Assembly (NCBI RefSeq): GCF_014648675.1
Contig: NZ_BMRO01000001.1
Span: 469,560-533,559 of the forward strand
Source: Actinomadura livida
Lineage (GTDB): Bacteria > Actinomycetota > Actinomycetes > Streptosporangiales > Streptosporangiaceae
Direction: 5' to 3'
Length of the DNA stretch: 64,000 bases
A program made the position numbers and the translations under genes. This document shows positions 22,955 through 32,231 of this stretch, piece after piece. Within the stretch, counting starts at the first letter, position 1. The number at the start of each line of letters is the position of its first letter. The notes under the pieces were generated by a model, which had not been told where the DNA came from, ran no database searches, and saw only the letters and a list, made by a program, of their open reading frames with translations.

Positions 22955-24613
22955 ATGACCCAGGACACCCTGATCGTCCCCGCCGAAGACCTGACTGCGT
23001 CCGGCGACACGGGGGACGGTGCCCGCTGGTGGCGCGACGCCGTGATCTACCAGGTCTACGTGCGCAGCTTCGCCGACTCCGACGGGGACGGCGTCGGCGA
23101 CCTGCCCGGCGTCCGGAGCAGGCTGCCGTACCTGGCCGGGCTCGGCGTCGACGCGCTGTGGCTGACGCCGTTCTACGTCTCCCCCATGGCCGACTTCGGC
23201 TACGACGTCGCCGACTACCGCGGCGTCGACCCGCTGTTCGGCACGCTCGACGACGCCCGCGGCCTGATCGCGGACGCGCACGCCCACGGCATGCGGATCA
23301 TCGTCGACGTCGTGCCCAACCACACCTCCGACCGGCACGCCTGGTTCCGGGCCGCGCTCGCCGCCGCCCCGGGCTCCGCCGAGCGCGCCCGCTACATCTT
23401 CCGCGACGGGCGGGGGCCGGACGGCGCCGAACCGCCCAACGACTGGGAGTCGGTGTTCGGCGGCCCCGCCTGGACCCGGCTGCCGGACGGCCAGTGGTAC
23501 CTGCACCTGTTCGCCCCCGAGCAGCCCGACCTGAACTGGGAGAACCCCGAGGTCCACGCCGAGTTCGCGGACGTCCTGAAGTTCTGGCTCGACGTCGGCG
23601 TCGACGGCTTCCGGGTGGACGTCGCGCACGGCATGGCCAAGGCGCCGGGGCTCCCGGACGTCGGCCACGCCGACCAGGTCGAGATGCTCGGCACGGCCGT
23701 CCTGCCGTACTTCGACCAGGACCACGTCCACGACATCCACCGCGGGTGGCGGCGCCTCCTCGACTCCTACGGCGGGCAGCGGATCGCCGTCGCCGAGGCG
23801 TGGGCGCCGACCCCCGAGCGCCTCGCCGCCTACACCCGCCCGGACGAGCTGCACCAGGCGTTCAACTTCCACTACCTCACCGCGTCGTGGGAGGCGCCCG
23901 CGCTGCGGGAGGTCATCGAGGAGTCGCTGCGGACGGCCGGGGGGGTCGGCGCGCCCGCCACCTGGGTGCTGTCCAACCACGACGTGAAACGGCACGTCAC
24001 CCGGTACGGCGGCGGCGACCGGGGCCTGCGGCGCGCCCGCGCGGCGGCGCTGCTGACGCTCGCGCTGCCCGGCTCCTCCTACGTCTACCAGGGCGAGGAG
24101 CTCGGCCTGCCGGAGGTGCTCGACCTGCCCGAGGAGTTCCAGCGGGACCCGCAGCGGCTGCGCGGCGACGGCGCCGGGCGCGACGGCTGCCGCGTGCCGC
24201 TGCCGTGGGAGGGCGAGGAACCCCCGTTCGGCTTCGGCGCGGGCGGCGGCTCGTGGCTCCCGATCCCCACCGACTGGCGCGACCTCACGGTCGCCGCACA
24301 GCGCGACGACCCCGGGTCCATGCTCAACCTGTACACGGAGGCGCTGCGCATCCGGCGCGGCCACCCCGCACTCGGCGACGGCTCGCTGCGCTGGCTGGAC
24401 GGTCCAAGCGGCACACTGGTGTTCGTCCGGGAAAGCGCGGGCGAAGGCGCGCGCGGCGGGCTCGCGTGCGCCGTCAACCTGGGCGGCCGCGCCGTGCGCG
24501 TCCCCGCGTACGGGACGCCGCTGCTCGCGAGCGGGCCGGTCCGCGGGGACGGCGGCCACGTCGAGCTGCCGCCGGACACCGCATTGTGGTGGGACGTCAA
24601 GGAGGAAGGCTAA
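22955..24613 (+). CDS. aglA: GH13 alpha-glucosidase (cytoplasmic)
   Basis: A 552-residue alpha-amylase-superfamily enzyme without a signal peptide. Catalytic residues are visible: nucleophile Asp in DGFRVDVAHG (about residue 222), acid/base Glu in AVAEAW (about 281) and transition-state Asp in LSNHDVKRHV (about 343). VYQVYVRSFADSDGDGVGDL and DVVPNHTSDRHAWF are the conserved regions of the oligo-1,6-glucosidase/alpha-glucosidase subfamily. It should hydrolyse imported maltose or maltodextrins to glucose. I chose the ATG at 22955, six bases after GAAGG, over the one at 22949. Context matches streptomycete aglA next to malEFG. Confidence 0.9.
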   Translation: MTQDTLIVPAEDLTASGDTGDGARWWRDAVIYQVYVRSFADSDGDGVGDLPGVRSRLPYLAGLGVDALWLTPFYVSPMADFGYDVADYRGVDPLFGTLDDARGLIADAHAHGMRIIVDVVPNHTSDRHAWFRAALAAAPGSAERARYIFRDGRGPDGAEPPNDWESVFGGPAWTRLPDGQWYLHLFAPEQPDLNWENPEVHAEFADVLKFWLDVGVDGFRVDVAHGMAKAPGLPDVGHADQVEMLGTAVLPYFDQDHVHDIHRGWRRLLDSYGGQRIAVAEAWAPTPERLAAYTRPDELHQAFNFHYLTASWEAPALREVIEESLRTAGGVGAPATWVLSNHDVKRHVTRYGGGDRGLRRARAAALLTLALPGSSYVYQGEELGLPEVLDLPEEFQRDPQRLRGDGAGRDGCRVPLPWEGEEPPFGFGAGGGSWLPIPTDWRDLTVAAQRDDPGSMLNLYTEALRIRRGHPALGDGSLRWLDGPSGTLVFVRESAGEGARGGLACAVNLGGRAVRVPAYGTPLLASGPVRGDGGHVELPPDTALWWDVKEEG

Positions 24614-24614
24614 T

Positions 24615-25670
24615 TTGAAACCCATGACGACACGCCTGGCGGACATCGCGGCGCACGCCGGGGTGAGCGAGGCGACGGTGAGCCGCGTGCTCAACGGCAA
24701 GCCGGGCGTGTCCCCGACCACGCGCCAGGCGGTGCTGACCGCTCTGGACGTGCTCGGCTACGAGCGCCCGGCCCGGCTGCGCCAGCGGCGGGCCGGGCTG
24801 ATCGGGCTGATCATCCCCGAGCTGACCAACCCGATCTTCCCCGCGTTCGCCGAGGTCATCGAGAGCGCGCTGGCCAGGCACGGGTACATGGCGGTGCTGT
24901 GCTCGCAGGCGCCCGGCGGCGTCGCCGAGGACGAGTACATCGAGATGCTGCTGGAGCGCGGCGTCGCCGGGATCATCTTCGTCAACGGCCTGCACGCCAA
25001 CGCCAACTCCGACCGGGCGCGGTACGCGCGGCTGCTGGAGCAGGCGCTGCCGATCGTGCTGGTGAACGGGTACCGCCCCGACATCGACGCCCCGTTCATC
25101 TCCAACGACGACGTGGCGTCCATGGAGGCGATCGTCGCGCACCTGGCCGCAATGGGCCACCGGAGGATCGGGCTGGCGATCGGCCAGGAGGTCTACGTGC
25201 CGACGCGCCGCAAGACCGAGGGCTTCCGCCGCGGGATGGCGGCGCACACCGACCTGGCGCCCGGCGAGGTGGACGAGCTGGTCGTCAACACCATGTACAC
25301 GGTCGAGGGCGGGCAGGCCGCGGCGACCCGGCTGCTCGACGCGGGCTGCACGGCGATCTGCGGCGGCAACGACATCATGGCGCTCGGCGCGATCCGGGCG
25401 GCCCGGCAGCGCGGGCTGCGGGTCCCCGCGGACGTCTCGGTCACCGGCATGGACGACTCGCTGCTCACCGCCTACCTGGACCCCCCGCTGACCACCGTCC
25501 GGCAGTCGGTGCGCGAGATGTCGATGGCGGCGGTGAGCACCGTCCTGGACGAGATCCGCGGCACCCGCGCGCCCAGGACCGAACTGGTCTACCGGCCGGA
25601 ACTGGTCGTCCGCCGGTCCACGGCGCCGGCGCCCGCGGCGGCCCGGCTGGCGCCCGCGAAGGACGGTTGA
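24615..25670 (+). CDS. malR: LacI-family repressor of the maltose operon
   Basis: A LacI regulator of about 350 residues. The HTH, LADIAAHAGVSEATVSRVLN, is very close to streptomycete MalR. The effector domain follows (IIPELTNPIFPAFAEVIESA; VTGMDDSLLTAYLDPPLTTV). The TTG at 24615 is well placed after GGAGGAAGG; an ATG at 24624 (MTTRLADI) is an alternative that matches homologues. It is the last gene of the mal locus and should bind the TTGCAG-type dyad at 19543-19561. Confidence 0.9.
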   Translation: MKPMTTRLADIAAHAGVSEATVSRVLNGKPGVSPTTRQAVLTALDVLGYERPARLRQRRAGLIGLIIPELTNPIFPAFAEVIESALARHGYMAVLCSQAPGGVAEDEYIEMLLERGVAGIIFVNGLHANANSDRARYARLLEQALPIVLVNGYRPDIDAPFISNDDVASMEAIVAHLAAMGHRRIGLAIGQEVYVPTRRKTEGFRRGMAAHTDLAPGEVDELVVNTMYTVEGGQAAATRLLDAGCTAICGGNDIMALGAIRAARQRGLRVPADVSVTGMDDSLLTAYLDPPLTTVRQSVREMSMAAVSTVLDEIRGTRAPRTELVYRPELVVRRSTAPAPAAARLAPAKDG

Positions 25671-25752
25671 CCAGGTGCTGACCGCGGGTCGGAGCGGACC
25701 TGACCGGCCCGGCGCCCCGGCACGGTTGTTGTAACGGTTGTGTTTCGGCGCA

Positions 25753-25800
25753 TTGACAGTGAGGCCCGTCACGGTCTTTCATCCGTGGGAGCGCTCCCAC
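25753..25800 (+). promoter_or_regulatory. Cellobiose operon promoter with perfect CebR box
   Basis: GTGGGAGCGCTCCCAC at 25785-25800 contains TGGGAGCGCTCCCA (25786-25799), the established CebR operator of Streptomyces cellobiose/cellotriose genes. A consensus -35 TTGACA (25753-25758) and a weak -10 TTTCAT (25777-25782, 18-base spacer) put the transcription start inside the operator. The rest of the 164-base gap is featureless. Confidence 0.88.
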
Positions 25801-25834
25801 ACACCTGGAAGTCACAACCTGAGAGGGGTCCGCC

Positions 25835-27142
25835 ATGAGGGCCATCATGCGGCGCGGACTGAGTACGGCGATGGCGGCGGTGCTCGTCGGCGGCCTGGTC
25901 GTATCCTGCGGCGGGGACGACGGCGAGGACGGCGGCTCGGACGGCGGTCCGGTCGAGCTCACCGTCGACGTCTTCGGCGAGGCGGGGTACGAAGAGATCG
26001 CCAAGCAGTACGAGCAGTCTCACCCCAACGTCACCGTCAAGCTGCGCAAGGTCTCCAGCCTCGACGAGTACAAGCCGCGCATCCAGCAGTGGATGTCCAC
26101 CGGAAGCGGCGCCGGCGACGTCGTCATGCTGGAAGAGGGCATCCTGCCGCTCTACATGCAGCAGGCGAACAAGTTCGTCAACCTCTTCGACCACGGCGGC
26201 AAGGAGCTGGAGAAGAACTTCCTGCCCTGGAAGTGGCAGATGGGCGTCAGCCCGGACGGCAAGCAGCTCGTCGGACTCGGCACCGACGTCGGCCCGCTCG
26301 CCATGTGCTACCGCAAGGACCTGTTCGAGAAGGCGGGCTTCCCGACCGAGCGCGACGAGGTCGGCAAGCTCTGGCCGACGTGGGACGAGTTCCTCGCCAA
26401 GGGCCAGGAGTTCCAGGAGAAGGTCCCCGACACCAAGTGGCTGGACGGCCCGACCGCCGTCTTCCGCGCGACCGTCCTGCAGAACGCCGGCAGCGGCCCC
26501 GGACACAGCTTCTTCGACAAGGAGAACAACCTCGTCTTCGAGAGCAACCCGGCCGTCAAGCAGGCGTTCGACACGTCGCTGAAGTTCGAGCAGAGCAAGC
26601 TCACCGCCGACATGTCGATCTTCACGCCGCCGTGGCAGACCGCGCTCAAGCGCGACACGTTCGCCACCCTCCCGTGCCCGTCCTGGATGCTCGGCGGCAT
26701 CGAGGAGTTCTCCGGCGACGCCGGCAAGGGCAAGTGGGACGTGGCGACGATCCCAGGCGGCTCCGGCTACTGGGGCGGCTCGTGGCTGGCCGTGCCGAAG
26801 CAGACCAAGCACGCCGAGGAGGCCGCCGAGCTGGCCAAGTTCCTGACCTCTCCCGAGGGCCAGGTCGGCGCGTTCAAGGCCGCGAACGTCTTCCCGTCCT
26901 CCCCGCAGGCCGCGCAGGACCCGGCGGTGGCGGGCGCGACGAGCGCGTACTTCAACGACGCTCCGGTCGGCAAGATCTTCGGTGACCTGGTCGCCTCGGT
27001 GAAGCCGGTCCACCTCGGGCCGAAGAACGAGGACGTGCGGGCCGCGGTCGAGAACGTGCTCGTGTCGGTGGGCCAGGGCAAGCAGGACGCCGGTGAGGCG
27101 TGGAGCAAGTCCGTCGAGGAGGCTGAGAAGGCCGCCCGCTAG
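25835..27142 (+). CDS. cebE: Cellobiose/cellotriose-binding lipoprotein
   Basis: A 435-residue family 1 solute-binding lipoprotein: signal peptide ending GGLVVSCGGDD with the lipobox Cys at about residue 26. Mature-domain landmarks are DVFGEAGYEEIAKQYEQSHP, TDVGPLAMCYRKDLFEKAGF and GGSWLAVPKQTKHAEEAAEL. GAGAGG lies upstream of the ATG. The perfect CebR box and the GH1 enzyme downstream identify it as CebE, which captures cellobiose and cellotriose released from cellulose. A strong stem-loop follows the gene. Confidence 0.9.
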   Translation: MRAIMRRGLSTAMAAVLVGGLVVSCGGDDGEDGGSDGGPVELTVDVFGEAGYEEIAKQYEQSHPNVTVKLRKVSSLDEYKPRIQQWMSTGSGAGDVVMLEEGILPLYMQQANKFVNLFDHGGKELEKNFLPWKWQMGVSPDGKQLVGLGTDVGPLAMCYRKDLFEKAGFPTERDEVGKLWPTWDEFLAKGQEFQEKVPDTKWLDGPTAVFRATVLQNAGSGPGHSFFDKENNLVFESNPAVKQAFDTSLKFEQSKLTADMSIFTPPWQTALKRDTFATLPCPSWMLGGIEEFSGDAGKGKWDVATIPGGSGYWGGSWLAVPKQTKHAEEAAELAKFLTSPEGQVGAFKAANVFPSSPQAAQDPAVAGATSAYFNDAPVGKIFGDLVASVKPVHLGPKNEDVRAAVENVLVSVGQGKQDAGEAWSKSVEEAEKAAR

Positions 27143-27161
27143 TCCAGGCGGTCTTCCGACC

Positions 27162-27208
27162 ACGGCGGCGGCGCCGCGCCGCAACCTCCCCGCCGGCGCC
27201 GCCGCCGT
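27162..27208 (+). terminator. Strong stem-loop between cebE and cebF
   Basis: A perfect 15-bp inverted repeat (27162-27176 and 27194-27208, core CGGCGGCGGCGCCG) with a 17-base loop fills the 111-base gap. A hairpin here is common in binding-protein-dependent operons, where it partly terminates transcription or stabilises the binding-protein mRNA so that the lipoprotein exceeds the permeases. Confidence 0.6.
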
Positions 27209-27253
27209 ACCCATCCCTCCCTCAGCCCCGTCCTCGGAAAGGAGGCGCACGAC

Positions 27254-28243
27254 GTGACCACCGATCTGCGCCCCAGCCGGAACGGCCCCCCGCCGCCCTC
27301 GCCGGCGAAGGCCGACCCGGGGCCCCGCCGCACCTGGCGGGCCCGGCTGGCCAGACTCGACGTGAAGGGCGCACCGTACGCCTTCATCTCGCCGTTCTAC
27401 ATCGTCTTCCTGATCTTCGGCGCGTTCCCGCTGCTGTTCACCCTCTGGGTCTCCCTGCACGACTGGGAGCTGGCGTCCGGGACCCGCGACTTCGTCGGGC
27501 TGGACAACTACGACTACCTGCTCACCGACGCGGACTTCTGGCACGCCACGGTCAACACGATCGGGATCTTCATGATCGCGACCGTGCCGCAGCTGCTGCT
27601 CGCGCTGATGATCGCCAACGCGCTGAACCGGCGGATGCGGGTCCCGACGCTGTTCCGCATCGGGATGGTCGCCCCGCTGGTCACCTCGACCGCCGCCGTC
27701 GCGATCGTGTTCACCCAGATGTTCGACCAGGACTGGGGGATGATCAACTGGTTCCTCGGGCTGTTCGGCGTCGACGCGATCGCCTGGAGCAGCAGCCGCG
27801 GCTGGTCCTGGGTCGCCATCGCCGTGATGGTCGACTGGCGCTGGACCGGCTACAACGCGCTGATCTACCTGGCCGCCATGCAGGCCATCCCGAAGGACCT
27901 CTACGAGGCCGCGGCGATCGACGGCGCGTCCCGCATCCGGCAGTTCTGGCAGATCACCGTGCCGATGCTGCGTCCCACGATCATCTTCACAGTGATCATC
28001 TCGACGATCGGCGGGCTGCAGCTGTTCACCGAGCCGGTCCTGTTCAGCATCCACACGCCCAACAAGATGGAGGGCGGCCCGCTGCACCAGTTCCAGACGA
28101 TCACGATGTACATGTACGACAACGCGTTCTACAGCGACCGGTACGGCTACGGCGCCACCGTCGCCTGGGCGCTCTTCGTGATGATCATCGTGTTCTCCCT
28201 GATCAACTTCCTGGCCGTGCGGCGTACGGGAGGCACCAAGTGA
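27254..28243 (+). CDS. cebF: Cellobiose ABC transporter permease CebF
   Basis: A 329-residue permease with a disordered cytoplasmic N-terminus and six helices. The EAA loop is LYEAAAIDGASRIRQFWQIT, followed by FTEPVLFSIHTPNKMEGGPL, typical of CebF. It starts at GTG after GGAGGCG and ends in a GTGA overlap with cebG. Energy coupling requires a shared MsiK-type ATPase not encoded here. Confidence 0.9.
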   Translation: MTTDLRPSRNGPPPPSPAKADPGPRRTWRARLARLDVKGAPYAFISPFYIVFLIFGAFPLLFTLWVSLHDWELASGTRDFVGLDNYDYLLTDADFWHATVNTIGIFMIATVPQLLLALMIANALNRRMRVPTLFRIGMVAPLVTSTAAVAIVFTQMFDQDWGMINWFLGLFGVDAIAWSSSRGWSWVAIAVMVDWRWTGYNALIYLAAMQAIPKDLYEAAAIDGASRIRQFWQITVPMLRPTIIFTVIISTIGGLQLFTEPVLFSIHTPNKMEGGPLHQFQTITMYMYDNAFYSDRYGYGATVAWALFVMIIVFSLINFLAVRRTGGTK

Positions 28244-29139
28244 CCACGCTCCTGGCCGGCCCCGGCCGGCGCCCCGCGGGCAAGCACGCCGCCGCGCCCG
28301 CCGGCCGCTTCCGCGGCCTGTGGAACGCCAGCCCGCTCACCTACCTGACGCTCCTGGTGGCGCTGTTCCTGTCGATCTTCCCGATCTACTGGATGATCGC
28401 CATGGCGACCCGCACCAACGACGTCGTCGCCGACGTCCCGCCGCCGCTGCTGCCCGGCGGCAACGGCGGGGGGAACATCGAGCGGCTGTTCAACAACCCC
28501 GACGCGTTCTTCGCCAAGGGCCTGCTGAACTCCGTGATCGCCTCCGGCGTGGTGACGGTCACCACGGTGTTCTTCGCCTCGCTCGCCGGGTTCGCGTTCG
28601 CCAAGCTGCGCTTCCGCGGCAAGAACGGGCTGCTGCTGGTGATCATCGCGACGATGATGATCCCGGTGCAGATGGGCATCATCCCGCTCTACATGATCAT
28701 GGTGGAGCTGGGCTGGCAGAACCAGCTGCAGGCCGTCATCGTCCCGTTCCTGGTCACCGGGTTCGGCGTGTTCATGATGCGGCAGTACGCCGAGCAGGCC
28801 GTCCCGGACGAGCTGATCGAGGCGGCCCGCGTCGACGGGTGCACCACGTTCGGCATCTACTGGCGCGTCGTGCTCCCCGCGCTGCGGCCCGCCGCCGGCG
28901 TCCTCGGCCTGTTCACGTTCATGCAGACCTGGAACGAGTTCATGTGGCCGCTGGCCGTGCTGAACCCCGACAACCCGACCGTGCAGCTGTCGATCAACAA
29001 CCTGGCGAACGCCCACTTCCAGGACTACACGCTCATGTTCGCCGGTACCAGCGTGGCGGTGCTCCCGCTCCTCATCGTGTTCATCATTTTCGGCCGCCAG
29101 ATCATCGGCGGAATCATGGAAGGTGCTGTGAAGGCGTGA
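28240..29139 (+). CDS. cebG: Cellobiose ABC transporter permease CebG
   Basis: A 299-residue permease partner of CebF with six helices. The EAA loop is LIEAARVDGCTTFGIYWRVV; MQTWNEFMWPLAVLNPDNPT follows. The GTG start overlaps the cebF stop, and the gene ends in a GTGA overlap with bglC, so the whole unit is translationally coupled. Confidence 0.9.
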   Translation: MTTLLAGPGRRPAGKHAAAPAGRFRGLWNASPLTYLTLLVALFLSIFPIYWMIAMATRTNDVVADVPPPLLPGGNGGGNIERLFNNPDAFFAKGLLNSVIASGVVTVTTVFFASLAGFAFAKLRFRGKNGLLLVIIATMMIPVQMGIIPLYMIMVELGWQNQLQAVIVPFLVTGFGVFMMRQYAEQAVPDELIEAARVDGCTTFGIYWRVVLPALRPAAGVLGLFTFMQTWNEFMWPLAVLNPDNPTVQLSINNLANAHFQDYTLMFAGTSVAVLPLLIVFIIFGRQIIGGIMEGAVKA

Positions 29140-30560
29140 CCTCCCTCAAGGACGACACCGGCGCGACCACGGCCGCGCAGTTCCCGACCGCGTTCCGATG
29201 GGGGGCCGCGACCGCCGCTTACCAGATCGAGGGCGCCGCCGGCGAGGGCGGGCGCGGCCCGTCGATCTGGGACACGTTCTGCCGCACGCCCGGCAAGGTG
29301 CTCGGCGGCGACACCGGCGACGTCGCGGTGGACCACTACCACCGGTTCCCCGAGGACGTCCGGCTCATGTCCGACCTCGGGCTCACGGCGTACCGGTTCT
29401 CGATCTCCTGGTCCCGGGTGCAGCCGTCCGGGACCGGGGCCTTCAACCAGGAGGGCCTGGACTTCTACCGCCGGCTGGTCGACGCGCTGCTGGACGCGGG
29501 CATCGAGCCGTGGCCGACGCTCTACCACTGGGACCTCCCGCAGCCGCTGGAGGACAAGGGCGGCTGGCCGGAGCGCGAGACCGCGCACCGGTTCGCCGAG
29601 TACGCGACGCACGTGCACGCCGCGCTCGGCGACCGGGTCCGCCACTGGACGACCATCAACGAGCCGTGGTGCGCGGCGTTCCTCGGCTACGCGTCCGGGG
29701 AGCACGCGCCCGGCCGGCTCGACCCGGCGGCGTCGCTGCTCGCCGCGCACCACCAGATGCTCGGCCACGGCCTGGCGATCGAGGCGATGCGGGCCCGCAC
29801 GCCGGACAACCGGTTCGGCGCCGCGGTCAACCTCTACGCGGTCACCCCCGCGACCGACGACCCCGCGGACGTGGACGCGGCGCGCCGCATCGACGGGCTG
29901 CAGAACCGGCTGTTCCTCGACCCGCTGCTGCTCGGCCGCTACCCCGAGGACGTCCTGGAGGACACCTCCCGGTACGGGTTCGTCCCGGCGGACGCCGACC
30001 TGGCCGTGATCGGCACGCCGATCGACCAGCTCGGCATCAACTACTACTCGCGGCACACCGTCGCGGGCACGCCCGGCGAGGCGGCGCAGACCGCGTCGTC
30101 GCCGTTCTCCACGCACTCCCCGTGGGTCGGCAGCGACCATGTCCGCTTCGTCCCCGCCGGGCGTCCCGTCACCGGGATGGGCTGGGAGATCGACGCGGAC
30201 GGGCTGCACGAGGTCCTCACCCGGGTGCACCGCGACTACCCGGAGGTATCGCTGTACATCACCGAGAACGGGGCGGGCTACGACGAGACCCCGGACGGGG
30301 ATGGCACGGTCCAAGACACGGGCCGGATCGACTATCTGGACGCGCATCTCCGGGCGTGCCACCGCGCCATCGCCGACGGCGTACCGCTTCGCGGCTACTT
30401 CACCTGGTCCCTGCTGGATAATTTCGAGTGGGCTTGGGGCTACTCCAAGCGCTTCGGGCTCGTCCACGTCGACTACGCCACGCAACGCCGGGTGCCCAAG
30501 GACAGCGCCCGGTGGTACGCAGGGGTGATCCGGCGGGGCGGGCCGCCCGGACGGGGCTGA
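29136..30560 (+). CDS. bglC: GH1 beta-glucosidase (cellobiase)
   Basis: A 474-residue GH1 enzyme lacking a signal peptide. Acid/base Glu is in WTTINEPW (about residue 176) and the nucleophile Glu in YITENGAGYD (about 376). [20 protein letters not shown] and [12 protein letters not shown] are family signatures. It should cleave imported cello-oligosaccharides to glucose in the cytoplasm. Its GTG start overlaps cebG, matching the streptomycete cebEFG-bglC order. Confidence 0.93.
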   Translation: MTSLKDDTGATTAAQFPTAFRWGAATAAYQIEGAAGEGGRGPSIWDTFCRTPGKVLGGDTGDVAVDHYHRFPEDVRLMSDLGLTAYRFSISWSRVQPSGTGAFNQEGLDFYRRLVDALLDAGIEPWPTLYHWDLPQPLEDKGGWPERETAHRFAEYATHVHAALGDRVRHWTTINEPWCAAFLGYASGEHAPGRLDPAASLLAAHHQMLGHGLAIEAMRARTPDNRFGAAVNLYAVTPATDDPADVDAARRIDGLQNRLFLDPLLLGRYPEDVLEDTSRYGFVPADADLAVIGTPIDQLGINYYSRHTVAGTPGEAAQTASSPFSTHSPWVGSDHVRFVPAGRPVTGMGWEIDADGLHEVLTRVHRDYPEVSLYITENGAGYDETPDGDGTVQDTGRIDYLDAHLRACHRAIADGVPLRGYFTWSLLDNFEWAWGYSKRFGLVHVDYATQRRVPKDSARWYAGVIRRGGPPGRG

Positions 30561-30594
30561 CGCCACACGGGACCGGACGGACGAAGGGGGCGAT

Positions 30595-31605
30595 ATGACG
30601 GGCAGCAGCACCCGTCCCACGCTGGAAGCGGTGGCGGCGAGGGCAGGTGTCGGGCGCGGCACGGTGTCGCGGGTGGTCAACGGCTCGCCACGGGTCAGCG
30701 CCCAGGCCCGCGAGGCGGTGCTGAAGGCGATAGAGGAACTCGGGTACGTGCCGAACCGCGCGGCCCGGACCCTCGTCACCCGCCGCACCGACACCGTGGC
30801 GCTGGTGGTCGCCGAGTCCGACCAGCGGCTGTTCGACGAGCCGTACTTCGCCGGGATCATCCGGGGGATCAGCAACGGCCTCGCCGACACGGGGCTGCAG
30901 CTCCTGCTCGCGCTCGCCCGGTCCCCCGCCGAGTACGGGCGGCTGGAGGAGTACCTCACCACGCAGCACGTGGACGGGGTGCTCCTCACCTCCCTGCACG
31001 CCGAGGACCCGCTGCCCGCCAAGCTGGAGGCCAACGGCGTGCCGACCGTGCTCGGCGGGCGCCCGCCCGGCCTGTCGCCGGTCAGCTACGTCGACGTCGA
31101 CAACCGCAGCGGCGCCCGCGAGGCCGTCACCCACCTGATCTCCGGCGGCCGGCGGCGGATCGCGACCATCGCCGGCCCGCAGGACATGGGGGTGGGCCTC
31201 GACCGGCTGGCCGGCTACCGCGAGGCCCTCGCCGAGGCCGGGCTGCCGGAGTACGTCGAGTACGGCGACTTCGGCGAGGCCAGCGGCATCATCGCCACGG
31301 AGCGGCTGCTGGCCGCCGAGCCGGCCCTGGACGCGGTGTTCGCCGCGGACGACCCGATGGCGCTCGGCGCGCTGCGGGTCCTGCGGCGGCACGGCCGCCG
31401 CGTCCCCGGCGACGTCGCGGTGATCGGGTTCGACGACTCGGCCGCCGCTCCGCTGGCCGACCCGCCGCTCACCACCGTCCACCAGTCGGTGGGCGAGATG
31501 GGCGTGGAGATGGCCCGGCTGCTGGTGTCCCGCATCCGCGGCGAGACCGTCGCGGACCCGGTCGTCATCATGCGCCCCCACCTGGTGCTCCGGGAGTCGG
31601 CGTAG
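30595..31605 (+). CDS. cebR: LacI-family cellobiose-responsive repressor
   Basis: A 336-residue LacI regulator. The HTH LEAVAARAGVGRGTVSRVVN is nearly that of CebR, followed by GYVPNRAARTLVTRRTDTVA and the sugar-binding domain (VIGFDDSAAAPLADPPLTTV). It directly follows bglC. Predicted targets are the CebR boxes at 25786-25799 and 46422-46435; release by cellobiose is established for Streptomyces CebR. Confidence 0.92.
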   Translation: MTGSSTRPTLEAVAARAGVGRGTVSRVVNGSPRVSAQAREAVLKAIEELGYVPNRAARTLVTRRTDTVALVVAESDQRLFDEPYFAGIIRGISNGLADTGLQLLLALARSPAEYGRLEEYLTTQHVDGVLLTSLHAEDPLPAKLEANGVPTVLGGRPPGLSPVSYVDVDNRSGAREAVTHLISGGRRRIATIAGPQDMGVGLDRLAGYREALAEAGLPEYVEYGDFGEASGIIATERLLAAEPALDAVFAADDPMALGALRVLRRHGRRVPGDVAVIGFDDSAAAPLADPPLTTVHQSVGEMGVEMARLLVSRIRGETVADPVVIMRPHLVLRESA

Positions 31606-31620
31606 TCCTATGATCGTCCG

Positions 31621-32106
31621 GTGGGCTACGAACCGACCGACGCCGAACTCGTCCATCTGAACCGCTGCGTCGAACTCGCCGCCGAGGCGCTCGGCGCGGG
31701 CGACGAGCCGTTCGGGTCCGTGCTGGTGTCCGGGTCCGGGGAGGTCCTGTTCGAGGACCGCAACCGCACCGCGGACGGCGACCAGACCCGGCACCCCGAG
31801 TTCGAGATCGCCCGGTGGTCGGCGCGCAACCTCGCCGCGGGCGAGCGCGCCGCCGCCACCGTGTTCACCTCCGGGGAGCACTGCCCGATGTGCTCGGCCG
31901 CGCACGCCTGGGTGGGGCTCGGCCGCATCGTCTACGTCCACTCGTCCGCGCAGCTCACCGCGTGGCGCGGCGAGCTCGGCCTCCCGCCGGGGCCGGTCGC
32001 GCCGCTCCCGGTCCGGCAGGTCGCGCCGGGCCTTGCGGTGGACGGCCCGGTCGCCGCCCTGGAGTCAGCGATGCGCGACCTGCACACCCGCTTCGCCCGG
32101 TCGTGA
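31621..32106 (+). CDS. Nucleoside/cytosine-type deaminase family protein
   Basis: A 161-residue zinc deaminase-fold protein. The zinc site is visible as HPEFEIARWSA (His with catalytic Glu; HPE instead of the common HAE) and SGEHCPMCSAAH (C-x2-C). PFGSVLVSGSGEVLFEDRNR is the family N-terminal block. It probably deaminates a nucleobase or derivative; the substrate is unknown. The GTG start lies 15 bases after cebR, so some read-through co-expression is likely although no functional link is obvious. Confidence 0.85.
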   Translation: MGYEPTDAELVHLNRCVELAAEALGAGDEPFGSVLVSGSGEVLFEDRNRTADGDQTRHPEFEIARWSARNLAAGERAAATVFTSGEHCPMCSAAHAWVGLGRIVYVHSSAQLTAWRGELGLPPGPVAPLPVRQVAPGLAVDGPVAALESAMRDLHTRFARS

Positions 32107-32146
32107 AGCAGGGCCCGAGGAACGGGTGGAGCACTGGGTGGTGAAG

Positions 32147-32194
32147 CACGGCGTGCCGCCCTCCTAGGTCGGCGGGCGAGAGCGGCACGCCGTG
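32147..32194. terminator. Bidirectional terminator between convergent genes
   Basis: Perfect 13-base arms CACGGCGTGCCGC (32147-32159) and GCGGCACGCCGTG (32182-32194) with a 22-base loop lie between the 3' ends of the deaminase and emfourin-like genes. There is no T-tract, as is usual at this GC content. Confidence 0.6.
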
Positions 32195-32231
32195 GTCCGG
32201 CCGGGGGCGCCCCGGATCGGCGCCCCGCCGC

